A DNA stretch of 64,000 nt from Quercus robur (taxonomy: Eukaryota > Streptophyta > Magnoliopsida > Fagales > Fagaceae), in the NCBI RefSeq assembly GCF_932294415.1, contig NC_065535.1, forward strand, positions 13,659,282 through 13,723,281, given 5' to 3'. Under the pieces are notes generated by a model. It searched no databases. It saw only the letters and a program-made list of their open reading frames with translations, and had not been told where the DNA came from. Position 1 is the first letter of the stretch; every line of letters starts with the position of its first letter. Below, in pieces: positions 19,221-31,600 of the stretch. The translations under genes were made by a program, and so were the position numbers.

Positions 19221-20578
19221 TTGAATTTGATTAAGCAAGCTACAATGTAAAGACTGCCCAGAACCGGAACTGATTAGCCAACTTGGGATTGGCATATGCT
19301 TTTAGCATGCTGGTGAAGGCAATGGCAAAGAAGACATCGGCTAAGTAAACCATGTGCATTTCCAATACCTGATGCTTCAGCAGCCTTTTGTGGATGATAT
19401 GGCTCAATAATTAAAAATGAAGATCTAAAGTTCTAGTGGTCGCTCCCCAGTTGCAGTGAAGTTGGAATTTTTAGGATGTCTTACGTAACAAATCTGTGAT
19501 TTTTTTCTTCATTCTTTTTAAAACCCCTACTAGAGCCAGTAATTGTACTGTTATAACACTATGATCCTTTTATGCTTATTTATCTTCATAAATGTCATCC
19601 ATACCAACAACCATAAGAATTCTTTTGTTGTATGAATGTTTATGTATAAAAATTGCCCTCTTTAAAGAGGTGTCTTCGCCCTGAAAAGCCAATGCTGTTG
19701 TGGAATGTGTGCTCCAAACTCGCTTTTTATCTGTACTCTAGTTTTTCTTCATTTTGTTGACAAAAAAAAGAATCTCATCATACTTGGGTACTCAAAAATA
19801 GAAAAAGTTTGGCTCACTATATGGTAACTGAAGAGATCATTCACGTGTAGTTTTATTCATATAACTTTATTAATCAGATATGTGATTTGTTTAAATAATA
19901 CGCATAAATAGTCTTATAATTCACCATGTGATGGGTTGGAAATGATAGCCCAAAACGGTTTTGAACTAAACTTTGTATTTCAAAATCCAACCCACCCCAA
20001 TCTAATCGATTTTAAGGGACAAAATTAGGCTCAAAACTTGTTTGAATCTATCTTTCTCAATCCATTACATAGCTAAGTATAAGACTATCAATGTATATTA
20101 TTTTAAAAAATTATGACTCACCTAATTAAAATTACACATAGATGGTCTTTCCAATTGTTACATAATTGGTTATAGCAAGATAAATCTAAACATGTTTGGA
20201 ATCAAACTTTTTTCTTATTTCAAGTGTTTTTCATCCCATGGTTGGTTAAAACTAGATCTAAACTTTGAATCTCATTCATTCCAATATGATCCAATTGATT
20301 TTAGACGGTTTCATTCACTTGGATTGTTTGGAACTAGATTTTAACTTTGGTCAAACATTGGGTTGGGGAAATTAAAATCTAATAGCCCTATCATATGCCC
20401 AAACCAATCCTTTTAACCTTATCTAATGTACACATGGCTTAATTTTATTGGGTGCGTGAGATTTTACCCCTCTATTATTTTGACATGTATTCCTTCTTCC
20501 CCTTTTTTTTTTTTTTTTTGTTTAACCCCATCCCCTTCTTTTGTGACAATATTTCGTGTACCTATCTTATGTAGTGCA

Positions 20579-20661
20579 TCTCTCACAAGCATGTAAATCC
20601 CACATGCATGAGATCACATGCTTGTGAGAGGCGCACTCTATACAACTGACGCATAGGATAA

Positions 20662-20723
<62 letters not shown>

Positions 20724-20985
20724 TTTTACTTTTCATAGTTTTTTATTTTTTTTTATTTTTTTTTATTATTATCGAATCTAACTGAGTTTTGGTGTGTTGA
20801 ATCTTACAAAGCATGCCTCTCATAAGCATGCGGACTCCATGCGAGTCTCATATGCGTAAGATCACATGCTTATGAGAAGCATGCTCCATACAACCGGTAT
20901 ATAAGATAATTTTTCTCTCAATCATTTTTACTTTTTCATAGCTTTTTTATTATTATTATTATCGAATCCAAGATTTTGAATCCAA
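20579..20985. repeat. Two diverged copies of a hairpin-bearing unit
   Basis: The first unit has perfect 15-bp arms CTCTCACAAGCATGT (20580-20594) and ACATGCTTGTGAGAG (20616-20630). The second has perfect 13-bp arms TCTCATAAGCATG (20818-20830) and CATGCTTATGAGA (20865-20877). Each is followed by ATACAAC, then TTTTTCTCTC-like, TTTTTACTTTT and ATTATTATCGAATC phrases in the same order, so the units are direct repeats about 245 bp apart. Confidence 0.75.
20667..20719. repeat. CT microsatellite
   Basis: An uninterrupted CT run of about 26 repeats sits inside the first unit of the duplicated hairpin region. The second unit has only a short CTCTC at the same place. Confidence 0.95.
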
Positions 20986-22174
20986 TCCAAGTTCTGTCAT
21001 GTCACCTTTCACCTTCATTGATCCCATTTGCGCTGGATGAGATCAATCCAAAAACTATTGTCGGTGGTTCATCAGAAAAAAAAAAAAAAAAAAAAAAAAA
21101 AAACTATTGTCGGTCAATCACCCGATGCATATCAATCGGCATCGGGTGCTAAGTAACTCGATCACGCTTGGATCAAACCCAATAGACCCGCGAGCACACT
21201 TGGATCAAACCCAATAGACCCTGAGCACCCGTCATCCTGATCAGGGCCATGTTGAGCAAATTGGGCCAAGTACAAGCATGAGCACAACCTGGCCTAACCT
21301 TGGACCTCTTACTATCCCACAAGACCAATGCTACGGAAAAATTATGTAGACTCAAGTCCAGAAATCCCTGGGCCGGACCGCTTCTTGCTACTTAAGTCTT
21401 CGGCCCAAACTCAATAAATGATGAACAGGATAACAAAAAGGATTGCAGATGCATTCTATTGATTATTCTGTTAGTTTACAAGTTTGCTATCGACATATCA
21501 TTTGCAACCCAACTACCTATCTCCTAATAAATTTGCAACTCAAAGTATACACTCTCTGTAGCAGAGAAAGCCTATTTTGTTCTTCAGAAGGAGCAACGGC
21601 CAAAAATATATCTTGATTAGAATGGTACATCAAAGTGAAGGCTTGAGCAAGGCATCTGAGTTGAAAGGGACTCCACATTGTGTTTGAAATTACTACCGTA
21701 CACTATTGGCACAACATACTCATCCTGGTCTTCTGCCAAAAAGAAATATATAATGGATTTAAGATCAAATAATATTCCATTTGAGTCAAGTAAAGCTAGT
21801 TGCTGGATACAACTTTTCTATAAAGAAAATTATAACTGCAGAAAGAATTTATGAGCAGGTTCCATCGACTTCCTTCTTCTTTTCTTCCTCCTTTTTATTG
21901 ATTGGTAATGGTAAAGTTATTCATATCCATATCCATAAGGTTAATTCATTCAGTAAAATTAAGAAAAAACGAGTTTATCTTGTATCATAATAATTAAATG
22001 AACAAAAATTAAATAATATATCATCTGGGTATAGGTTTTTCAAGAACAAAGATATCAAAGAATCAAAAGATTGAACAATTTCAGTGAAAAACTCAAGTGA
22101 TAACAACCTGAAATGACGACTGCATGTGAATCATTAACTACTAGGGAATTAAGAAGTACCTATAAAAAAATGGC

Positions 22175-25100
22175 TTAAATCTTGTACTCCTCAACATGCA
22201 TCCACTTTGTAGATGACCACTTGTCCCCTTTAATCACAGGGCAACCACCTAGCACAAACCACATATGTATAATAAATTTAAGTCATTAACTATTAAATAT
22301 TAAACAACTAAGACCCAACAGAAGATTTTAGATCACAGCACAAAAGATAAAGCCTCCTATTCTTCTAAAATATAACACAAACTACAGATCTGATCATTGT
22401 TGAGCATCATCTCATTGAGAATTAATGAATTGAAGAAATGCTAACCGTGCAAACTTGAAGGATCAAGTGTGGCATCAGGCCTCATGCTCCAAAACAGCAA
22501 TGCATCACCCATTTTTGGTTTGACAGAGAGACCCTGTTTGCCACATTCAGATAACTCATTCCACCATGGCACAGAACTAAAATTTTGGTTTGCTGCAGGA
22601 AACACCGTCTCGCCTCCTTCTTCAACATCTGACCTGCATCCATGGAAAAAGTATCAAAAAGGATAAAGGGAAATTTGAAGCAATTAGTATGCATCACACA
22701 AATTTACAAGATGATAGGTTCAGATCATGAAAAGAGGGAATACAATCTTACAGATACATGAGAAGAGTAGCAATCCGTTGCCCCCCATTCTTAGTATTGA
22801 ACTCATCAAGGAAATAATCGAAGTGAGCGTCGTATTTCTGCCCTGCTTCATAGTGGAGAACTTGAAGTCCCTCTCCATGTTCTGTACATTGAAATGTCAC
22901 CATGAGAAATTTCCATACTCTTCTCAAACATATTCAGGCTTAACTGCAGCTCCCCTCATCTTTACATTCATAAGCCATTATTCATACAATTAGATTTTAC
23001 GAATCTCATAATTTCCACCAACCCACATGCAGAAACTCCAGAACTATAAAAGCAAGTGATGGAAGTTTCGAAAAAGATAAGCAAGCATAAGGCCAATGAT
23101 CTCAAAAACATTTCAATTCAGTACATGTGATTGAGGTATTCTAGTAAAGAAACTAAGAGTATGTTTGGTAACTGTTTTTTCTCCTCATTTTCTGTTTTCA
23201 AAAACAATTTTCTATTTTTGAAACTAAAAAACTTGTGTGACAACACAAAATGGACAAAAAACAAAGACTGTTTTCAAAACTCATTTTGTGAAGGAAACTG
23301 AAAACATGCAAAAGCTTGTTTTCCGTTTCTAATTTTCAAAAGTCAATGAAAACACGCATTTAATTTAATGAATCTGTCTCATTTAATGAGTTAGCATTAG
23401 AGTACAAATCCTAATAACAACATATTTTAGTATTTACTATTTTTTTTTCTTCAAAAAACTATTTTTTTAATTTCAACTAACCAAACATGTTTTTTATTTC
23501 AAAAATATTAAAAAAAAAATTGTTTTTTCTTTATATTTCCAAAAACAAGTTTTTGAAAATAGAAAACAAAAACTGTTACCAAACATAACCTAAGTATTTG
23601 AATTTCAAATGTGCCCCACCTGCTATTCAATATGTGCACCACTCCTATTCTAGTGTGAGTGTCCCATTCCTAATAGGTGTGATGATTCCTCTCCAACAAT
23701 CGGGTTAGTCACACAGTTATACGTAGTCATACAGTGAGTACAAGTAATCATGCACAATTAAGAAGGTAAGAATGCACAATCTTTCAAAAAGACACCCAAC
23801 AACCCATGATAATATTACACTCACTGCTTACAAGGCAGCATGGTAACTGGCTTAGGAATCAGAAACTCCTATCCTTATGAAATGAATGCGGAAACTGACA
23901 AATAGCAGCAGGTCAGAACAGTCATCGTAATGAGACATAGCAAAATGTTGGAGGAGAGTAGAAATCCAACTGTAGCTAAGCACTATAAATCAATGTCACA
24001 CTTAATTAGCAGATAAATGCCTAAATGCCTCTAGTTTGATAATTGGAGAACAAAATAACGATCAATTATAAAAATTAATAAATAAAATAGTTAATGAAAA
24101 CCAAATCCAAATTTCTATAGGTGTGGTTTTGAATCTCATACCAACAGGTATGAATGTGAAGTCTGCTATTCTTTTCTCTATATCCCTAACAATTTTATCC
24201 TGCCCTCTCCTCAGAAACATTCCAGAACTTGTACGAACCCTGCAAACAGTAATGTCTAGTGCCTTAGATGCCTACGTATATAGTATATAATTAATTTTTG
24301 AATAATATGATACCAACTACATCACATAATGCAGATAGAGGGGTTGGAAATGCAGACCTGCTATCTTTGCTTCGACCAGTTTTGCTATCAACAACAGTCG
24401 ACTTTTTCATATGAGGTTTAGCAAGACTTATCATGTACTCACATTCTTCCTTAGACTGTTCAAAATAATATCAAGAATTAATATTCTCATACAATAAATA
24501 TCAATCTATATCTACTAAGTCAGTCATTTGAGCATTAACAAAATTCATATATTGGATACGAAAAGAATAAATGTGGGAAAATAAATCACAGCTAAAATTC
24601 CAGATAGATGAAGATAAAAGATTTGAATTGTAACATCACTTGATTGCTAATGAAAACACAAAGGAAATGCTTCTGCTATCCACACTCCCCACCCAACCCT
24701 TCACTGAGAATCTTGAAATCAAAACCATAAAACCCATGATGGACAAGCAATCACATTAGTATTTCATAATATAACCCAACAAATACATCTAAATTTCTAA
24801 TCCCATATCAAAAAAGAACCACAAAAAAAGTATATAAAATTTTACAAACCAAGAAATTGTGATAAATGAAAGCCCTGGGCTCCCATGAAAGAATTTCAGT
24901 CCACTGCTCCTTCCTCTCTCCCAATCCTTCACTCCTGCCAAAAAAAAAAAATCAATTTTCACTCACAAATCAAACACACAGAGAGTCAGAGACCCACAAG
25001 ACATACATTCATCAAATGGGTCAAACTCCATACCTCGTAACAATCCTGCGTCTAAACGAGCTGAGATCATTCGGTGGAGAATCATCGCTACTGATTGGGA

Positions 25101-25224
25101 GCGAGACGATCCCAAGAGCCAAAAGCATTAGAAGAACAAGAGAGAGCACGAAAAGCATGAACAACACAAGCGTAATCGTCGACCATTTCTTCCCATGTAA
25201 CCGACTGTACCTTCCTTTCGCCAT
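22175..25224 (-). CDS. Prolyl 4-hydroxylase, copy 1
   Basis: Hydroxylates peptidyl proline in the ER/Golgi using 2-oxoglutarate, Fe(II) and oxygen, acting on hydroxyproline-rich wall proteins. Exons in coding order: 25034-25224, 24850-24934, 24358-24455, 24142-24239, 22752-22881, 22446-22633 and 22175-22248. Borders are GT-AG with consistent phases; 287 residues. One N-terminal membrane helix (about 17-40) after basic MAKGRYSRLHGKK fits a type II membrane protein. Fe ligands are His177 and Asp179 (AHFD) and His263 (LHGG); Lys273 is the likely 2-oxoglutarate ligand. WSSTKWMHVEEY ends the fold. The usual YEPHYDYF reads YDAHFDYF here. It resembles, from memory, Arabidopsis At1g20270 and At5g66060. 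An ancient tandem duplicate lies upstream on the same strand. Confidence 0.92.
23158..23589. mobile_element. MITE private to P4H copy 1 (intron 4)
   Basis: Termini AGTATGTTTGGTAACTG and CTGTTACCAAACATAAC are inverted repeats, with CTAAG directly outside both ends (23153-23157 and 23590-23594). P4H copy 2 shows the matching empty site (GAAACTAAAAGTGTTTGATTA near 29500). The insertion therefore came after the gene duplication. The superfamily is probably hAT, but the target repeat I see is only 5 bp. Confidence 0.75.
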
Positions 25225-26644
25225 TGTTAAAACTTAATATAAAAACCCAAAACCCAAAATTGATTGAGCAATGAATAAAGAAAGATTTGGTCTTGGTCTC
25301 TCAGATTATCTTAGAGAGATGTTGCTTTGCAAGCCGAGTTTATCAGTTTTTAGACTGACTTGGATCTAAAGGCATTTATAATTTTAGACAATCCTGTTTT
25401 TTTATTTATATATAGGCTTCATAATTGTAGTGTAATGACGAAATTGACCCTGAGTTTCTTTTTCAACAATGGTATTTTTGTCTATGACGGTGGGGGTAGT
25501 GAGTCAATTACCGGGTAATTTTGGACATCTAGGTGCTAATGGTTTTCTGTGCCACAATGGTTGGCTGCCCCAGGTTTGGTATTTACCTTCCTCGAACCCA
25601 ACATATTTAAATTAAATTAAATTAAATTGAGACTAAATACTGAGTCTCAGAGTCACAAGTCGTTTATTATTAATTATTATTATTTAATAAACTCAATAGG
25701 TAGTAGTGGTATAATGAGAAGTAAAGCAAAGAAAAGAAAATTCCCAGTCCCACTGACTCATTTTTAAAAAAAAATAATTATAAGACCACCAATTCATTTC
25801 ATTTATAAAAGTTTCGCCATGGGGTGATGGAAAGAAAACTTTTACTAACTAGTACTTTTAGGGAAAAAAAAAAATAAATTATTTTAAGAAATTTTGATAT
25901 TATTTTTATGCGAATTATGTAAAGTCATCAAAAAATTAATTTTAAAATTTTAATAATATTTCTTAAACTAATGCATTTTTGAACCGTTTTTTGAAACCAT
26001 ATAAACCCAAATATGCCATGTTTGTGTGTTTATATATATATATATATACACGCACATACAATTAACAAATTCACAGTTTTATTTGATAATTTATTATCAA
26101 ATCTATAATAAAACACCTTGAATTGTTTTGCTAAAAAATATCAAATAAAGAGGATGATCATGTTTGCAAAGAGCGGCAAGTGAGTAAGATAATCATGGAC
26201 GCAAACTTTGTCAAAATGCACTGCTATAACTGCTGTCTCGTTAAAGCCAACTAGGATGATCATGTTTGCAAAGAGCGGCAAATGAGTAGACGTAGAAAAG
26301 TCTAACTAAGTATTAAAAGTTTAAGACTGTTCATTTAATTTTATTTCAAATACAAATTGAGTTTGAAATCATCACCAAAATGGTTGAAAATGGTCACTTG
26401 ACTATTTTATAAAGTTGTTTTGTAAATTTTATTCCTTTCTTTCTTTTTATATCGAAAGAATTTAAGTTCAATACTAAGCAATTCAGTTTGATGTTTGGGG
26501 GCATGCTCATATCTTATTTAGTTATTTATACCTCTTAAATAATTGGAGGTTAAAACTTAAAATTATAAAACTAAGCTAAAATACTAATTTTAAGTAAATA
26601 TTTTGATAATATGAACAGTTATTTTGTAAATACATACTCTTTCA

Positions 26645-26771
26645 CACACTTTGACACAACTTGTATATTTGTCAATATGTGATTGGTTACATTACTTGAG
26701 TCCACTACTACTACTTAATGAAAAGTAATCCAATCACTGTTTGTCACGTATCTAAGTTGTGTCAAAGTGTG
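26645..26771. mobile_element. Short MITE with perfect 18-bp inverted termini
   Basis: CACACTTTGACACAACTT (26645-26662) is the exact reverse complement of AAGTTGTGTCAAAGTGTG (26754-26771). Only about 90 bp lie between. No target duplication was recognised, so the family is unassigned. Confidence 0.65.
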
Positions 26772-26983
26772 CGGTCCTAAACTTTTTATAGTATCAAAAA
26801 TAAGCTTTCACTCTGTGGCGGTGGGGAGCCCTTATATGCAATTGTTGCCTTTGTGTTCCCCAAATATCCAGTGTCCAATATAAGTTCTGTCAGTGCTCTT
26901 AAGTTCTGGAATCTTACTGTTTAGGCTGGGTTTGCTAGAGAGAGCGAGGAGGATCTCTTTTGGGTACAGGACTATTCTTTCTC

Positions 26984-27621
26984 GGCAAAAATGGCCCATT
27001 ACCATCAATTTTCAAAATAATTTGCCCAGAAACACTGTTTCCAAACTATATAGCAACATACCACTTTTTTAGGTACTCGAGCTTGCCAAGCTCGAGTACC
27101 ATGTTTTTTTAATCCACTGTCGCCCCATATTCAAGGAGCCCTATAGTGGCGTTTTTAATCCCTATAGTGACGTTTTCGGACCCTATAGCGGCGTTTTTAA
27201 GCCCCCATACCAGGTTAAGGGGTCCTATAGTGACGTTTTCGGGCCCTATAGCGGCGTTTTCCTGCAAAATTTTTTTGTAAGTCCCATAACAGGTTAAGGG
27301 GCCCTATAGTGGCGTTTTTAATTCCTATAGTGACGTTTTTGGGCCCTATAGCGGCGTTTTCCTGCAAAATTTTTTTATAAGTCCCCATAACAAGTTCAAG
27401 GGGCCCTATAGTGGCGTTTTTTGGCCCGAAAACGTCACTATAGGGCTTAAAAACGTCACTATAGGGCTCCTTGAATATGGGGCGATAGTGGATTAAAAAA
27501 ACATGGTACTCGAGCTTGCCAAGCTCGAGTACCTAAAAAAGTGGTATATTACTATATAGTTTGGAAACAGTGTTTCTGGACAAATTATTTTGAAAATTGA
27601 TGGTAATGGGCCATTTTTGCC
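26984..27621. mobile_element. Foldback Mutator-like MITE with internal tandem units
   Basis: Both ends start GGCAAAAATGGCCCATTACC when read inward. The inverted arms are about 180 bp and nearly identical. A perfect 10-bp target duplication ATTCTTTCTC flanks it (26974-26983 and 27622-27631), the size expected for MULEs. Each arm has a nested palindrome, GGTACTCGAGCTTG / CAAGCTCGAGTACC with one base between. The centre is built from repeats of CCTATAGTGGCGTTTT-like units, in both orientations. No coding capacity is seen. Confidence 0.88.
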
Positions 27622-28615
27622 ATTCTTTCTCTCTCTTTTTCATTGTACTCCTTCAATAAAATAAGCTAAAATACTAATAATTTTAAAGCCCAGTTGGGTT
27701 TGGTGGCGACAAAATCCAAATTTGATCGAGACCATACTGGCTTCTTTCACTGGCCCATTTCTGTATATTCCCAGGCTGGACCCCTTCTTGCTACTTGAGT
27801 CTATGGCCTAATGTCAATAACTGAAGCATGGACAACAAAAAAGGGTTGGATGTGCGAACAAACAGGTCCCATGAGAAGAGAGGATAAGGATTTATAAGCA
27901 CTTAAAACTCAGTTGATTATTCTGTCAGTTTACAGTTGGCTAGGACAGAACATTTGCAATTGACTTTCTATCTCCTAAAAAATTTGCATGTCAAAAGTAT
28001 GGGAGTACATCAAGTGAACGCTTAAGTAAGGCAGCTGAGTTGGAAGGGAAACCACATTGAGTTGAAACTTTGTTTGAATTACTACTTACACTACCAGCTA
28101 GGATCTTCATGACATACTCATCCTGGTCTTCTGCCAAAAAAATATATATTATGAGGTCAAGATCAAATCATAATTCAATTTGAGCAAGTAAAGCTACTAG
28201 CTGGTTCAACTTCCATCAAGAAAATTATAGTTGGGAGAAGAACTTATGAGCAGGTTCCATTAACTTCCATTTTTTGTTTCTTATTATTGATTAGTAAGAT
28301 ATACATGCACGCGGTTGGTCTTAAACTCATGATCTCACCATCCATCTTGTTCTTAAAATGGGAGAATGTGTCATTTGAATTAGAGCTCATTGGCAATTTC
28401 CATCAGCAATGGCCTAAACCATCCATCAAGTTATAATTCATTCGGTAAGATTAAGAAAAAAAGAGTTTATAAGTTCCTCAAGAACAAAGATATCAAAGAA
28501 TCAAAAGAAGTGACAACTTCACTGAAAAACAGAAGCGATTACCAACTGAAATGACAACTGCAGTGTTAATCATTAACTACCTAGGGAATCAAGAAGTACC
28601 TTTACAACCAATGGC

Positions 28616-31600
28616 TTAAACCTTGAACTCCTCAATACGCATCCACTTTGTAGATGACCACTTGTCCCCTCTAATCACAGGGCAACTACCTAGCACAAAT
28701 CATACATGTATAATGAATTTAAGTCATTAACTTTTAATTATCAAAAAACTAAGGCCCAACAGTAGAAAAAGAATTAATAAATTAAAGAATTGCTAACCAT
28801 GCAAACTCAAGGGATCTAGTTTGCCATTAGGGCTCATGCTCCAAAATAACAATGCATCACCCATTTTTGGTTTGACAGAGAGACCCTTTTTACCACATTC
28901 AGATAACTCATCCCACCATGGCACAGAACTAAAATTTTGGTTTGCTGCAGGAAACACTGTCTCGCCTCCTTCTTCAACATCTGACCTGCATCCATGGCAA
29001 AATTAACAAAAAGGATAAAAGGAAAATTGAAGCAATTAGCATGCATCACGCAAATTCACAAGGTAAGTCCAGATCATGAAAAGAAGGAGTACAATCTTAC
29101 AGATACATAAGAAGAGTAGCAAGCCGCTGCCCCCCATTCTTGGTATAGAGCTCATTATGGAAAAAATCAAAGTGAGGTTCATATTTCTGCCCTACTTCAT
29201 AGTGGAGAACTTGAAGTCCCTCTCCATGCTCTGTATATTGTAATGTCACCATGATAAATTTCCACACTCTTCTCAAAACATATTCAGTCTTATCTACAGC
29301 TACCCTCATCTTTTAATTATAAGCCATATTATTCATACCATCAGATTTTATGAAACTCATAATTACCACCAACCCACATGCATGACCTCCAGATTCCAGA
29401 ACAACAATAAGAGCAAGATATAGAAGTTTTGAAAAAGATAAGTGAGCAAATGATCTCAAAAACATTTCAACTCAGAACATGTGATAGAGATATACCAAAG
29501 AAACTAAAAGTGTTTGATTATATGTGCCCCCCTGTTATTCAAAATGTGCATCACTCTAACCTATGTCCCATCCCTAAGTGGTGTGACGATTCCTCTCCAA
29601 CAATCTCTTTTACTCACAAAACACTTATATGTAGTTATACAGTGAGCATAAGTAATCGTACATAATCAAGAAGAAAGTCACCCAACAAACCATGATAATA
29701 TTTCACTCACCGCTTACACCAGCAGCATGATAACAAGCTTAGGAATCAGAAAATCCATCTTTATAAAATAAATGTGGAAACTGATAGTCGATAGATACCA
29801 TCAGGTCAGAACAGTCATTGTAATGAGAGAGAACAAAATGTTACGGGAAAGAAGAATCCCCACTGTAGCTAAGCACTACAAATTAATATGTCACACCTAA
29901 TCAGCACATAAATGCCTAAATGCCTCTAGCTTGATCATAGGAAAACATATGAAAGATATATATAACAGTTAATGAATAAATTAAGGTTCATTTGGATTGA
30001 GGGAGAGGGCGGGGAGCAGAGGGAAGTAGAGTAGACTTGGATGGAAATTAGTATAATTTCTGGCCAACTCCCCTTTGCCCCCCTCCCTCCCCCCCTCAGT
30101 CCAAACAGGCCTTCAGTTAATGAAAAAGCAAATCCAAATATTTATAGGTTTTGATTTTGAATTTCATACCTACAGGTATGAGTGTGAATTCTGCTATCCT
30201 TCTCTCTAAATCCCTAATAATTTTATCCTGTCCTCTGTGCAGAAACATCCCAGAACTCGTACGAACCCTGCAAAGAAGGAATGTCTAGTATCTTAGATAC
30301 CTATGTCTTCTGTAGAATTTATTTTTGAACAACATTACTGATCATACCAACAACTAAATCATCACATGAAGCAAAATAAACCTTCATTTTCTTCAGAATA
30401 TTTAATTTTGCATTGAAAGAGGAGATAGAGGGGTTGGAAATGCAAACCTGCTTTCTATTCCCCGGCCAGTTTTGCTATCAACAATAGTTGACTTTCTCAT
30501 ATGAGGTTTGGCAAGACTTATAATGTGCTCACATTCTTCCTTGGACTGCTCAAAACAATATCAAGAATTAATATTCTCAATACAAGAAGTATCGATCAAT
30601 TAGTCACTAGAGCATAAAGAAAATACATATCTTGGATGCACAGCAGAAATTTATTATGTAGACTTGACAAGAAGACTCCTAAGTCAACTTCACGACTCTA
30701 AAAACCATCTGAGAAAGGGCTCTTTCAATATATAAAGAAAATATTTTCAGAGAACAAATTTGGTAAATAAACTACAGCTAACTTCCAGATAGATAATAGA
30801 TTTGAAGAAAACAAAAGACTTGACAGTTCACACCCCCAGAGCCTGATTGCTAACGAACGCAAAAGACAAGTTTCTGCCATATGTAGAAAGTCATGAGCTA
30901 TGGTAACAGGGATTCTAGACCCTATAAGAATGCAAACAAGTATTATTCAGCTTTCTTTTAAAAAGCTATACGCATACATAGTGAGTCTTAAACCCAAGTT
31001 TTAGAATGTCTCCTACGTGCTGAATTAGTAAATTGTATCAATTTTCCCTATGTTCTATTACATCAAATAGGAAGAAATGTCATCTCTCTCTCTCTCTCTC
31101 TCTCACCAAGAGTATTGAACCTCACAAAGGCCCAATCAGCTATCCCCAACACCCCCCCCCCCCCCCAACCTTCACTAAAAATTTTGAAAACAAAAGCAAA
31201 AGATGCATATTGGACACAAATTCACAATTACTTTTTTATCATATGGTAATTATTTTCTTTATATTTCGTACACATAAAGCCCTATGCTTCTATGTGTGAT
31301 GTCCAAAATTATTATTTATATCTAAATTTCGACGCGTTATACCATACACCGGATACATAAAATATTTTCTCCTACGTTTCAAAACTCGAAACATGTATGT
31401 CCAACTATTATATAAAGAGTAGGTTGAATCAATACCTTTTTCCATGTAATAAACATATAGTCATATACAACTAAAGGGAAATGTTAATTACACGACAGGG
31501 AACTTTGTCTTAAACGCACGATTTCGGTTGTTTTGTAAGTGTGTACAGTTGTGTAAGTGTGTGTGTGCAGTGTGCCCAACGGCTTTTACCCTACAGCTAA

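Larger units (their letters stand above)
19221..22174. other. Intergenic spacer between two convergent genes
   Basis: This contains the 3' region of the pseudouridine synthase and, from about 21361, the downstream flank of P4H copy 1, which is repeated downstream of P4H copy 2. Between them lie a duplicated hairpin unit (20579-20985), a CT microsatellite and a 32-bp A run near 21074. No coding region is supported. Confidence 0.5.
21361..25330 (-). repeat. Tandem duplication unit 1 (P4H copy 1 and flanks)
   Basis: Similarity to unit 2 runs from the downstream phrase GACCGCTTCTTGCTACTTAAG near 21376 (compare GACCCCTTCTTGCTACTTGAG near 27780) through all seven exons and introns to just upstream of the start codon. 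Intron phrases such as the AATGTCTAGT and TCAAGAATTAATATTCTC segments are shared, so this was a DNA-level duplication and not retroposition. Borders are approximate. Confidence 0.8.
25225..28615. other. Spacer between the two P4H copies
   Basis: This holds the copy 1 promoter side, AT-rich DNA, two short direct repeats of AGGATGATCATGTTTGCAAA (near 26152 and 26252), a 127-bp MITE, a foldback Mutator-like element and the downstream flank of copy 2. No independent gene is supported. Confidence 0.5.

Noticed and set aside
22482-22697. Minus-strand 71-codon frames in both P4H copies (also 28834-29049)
   Set aside because: They are another reading frame of P4H exon 6; the spliced frame gives the conserved enzyme sequence.
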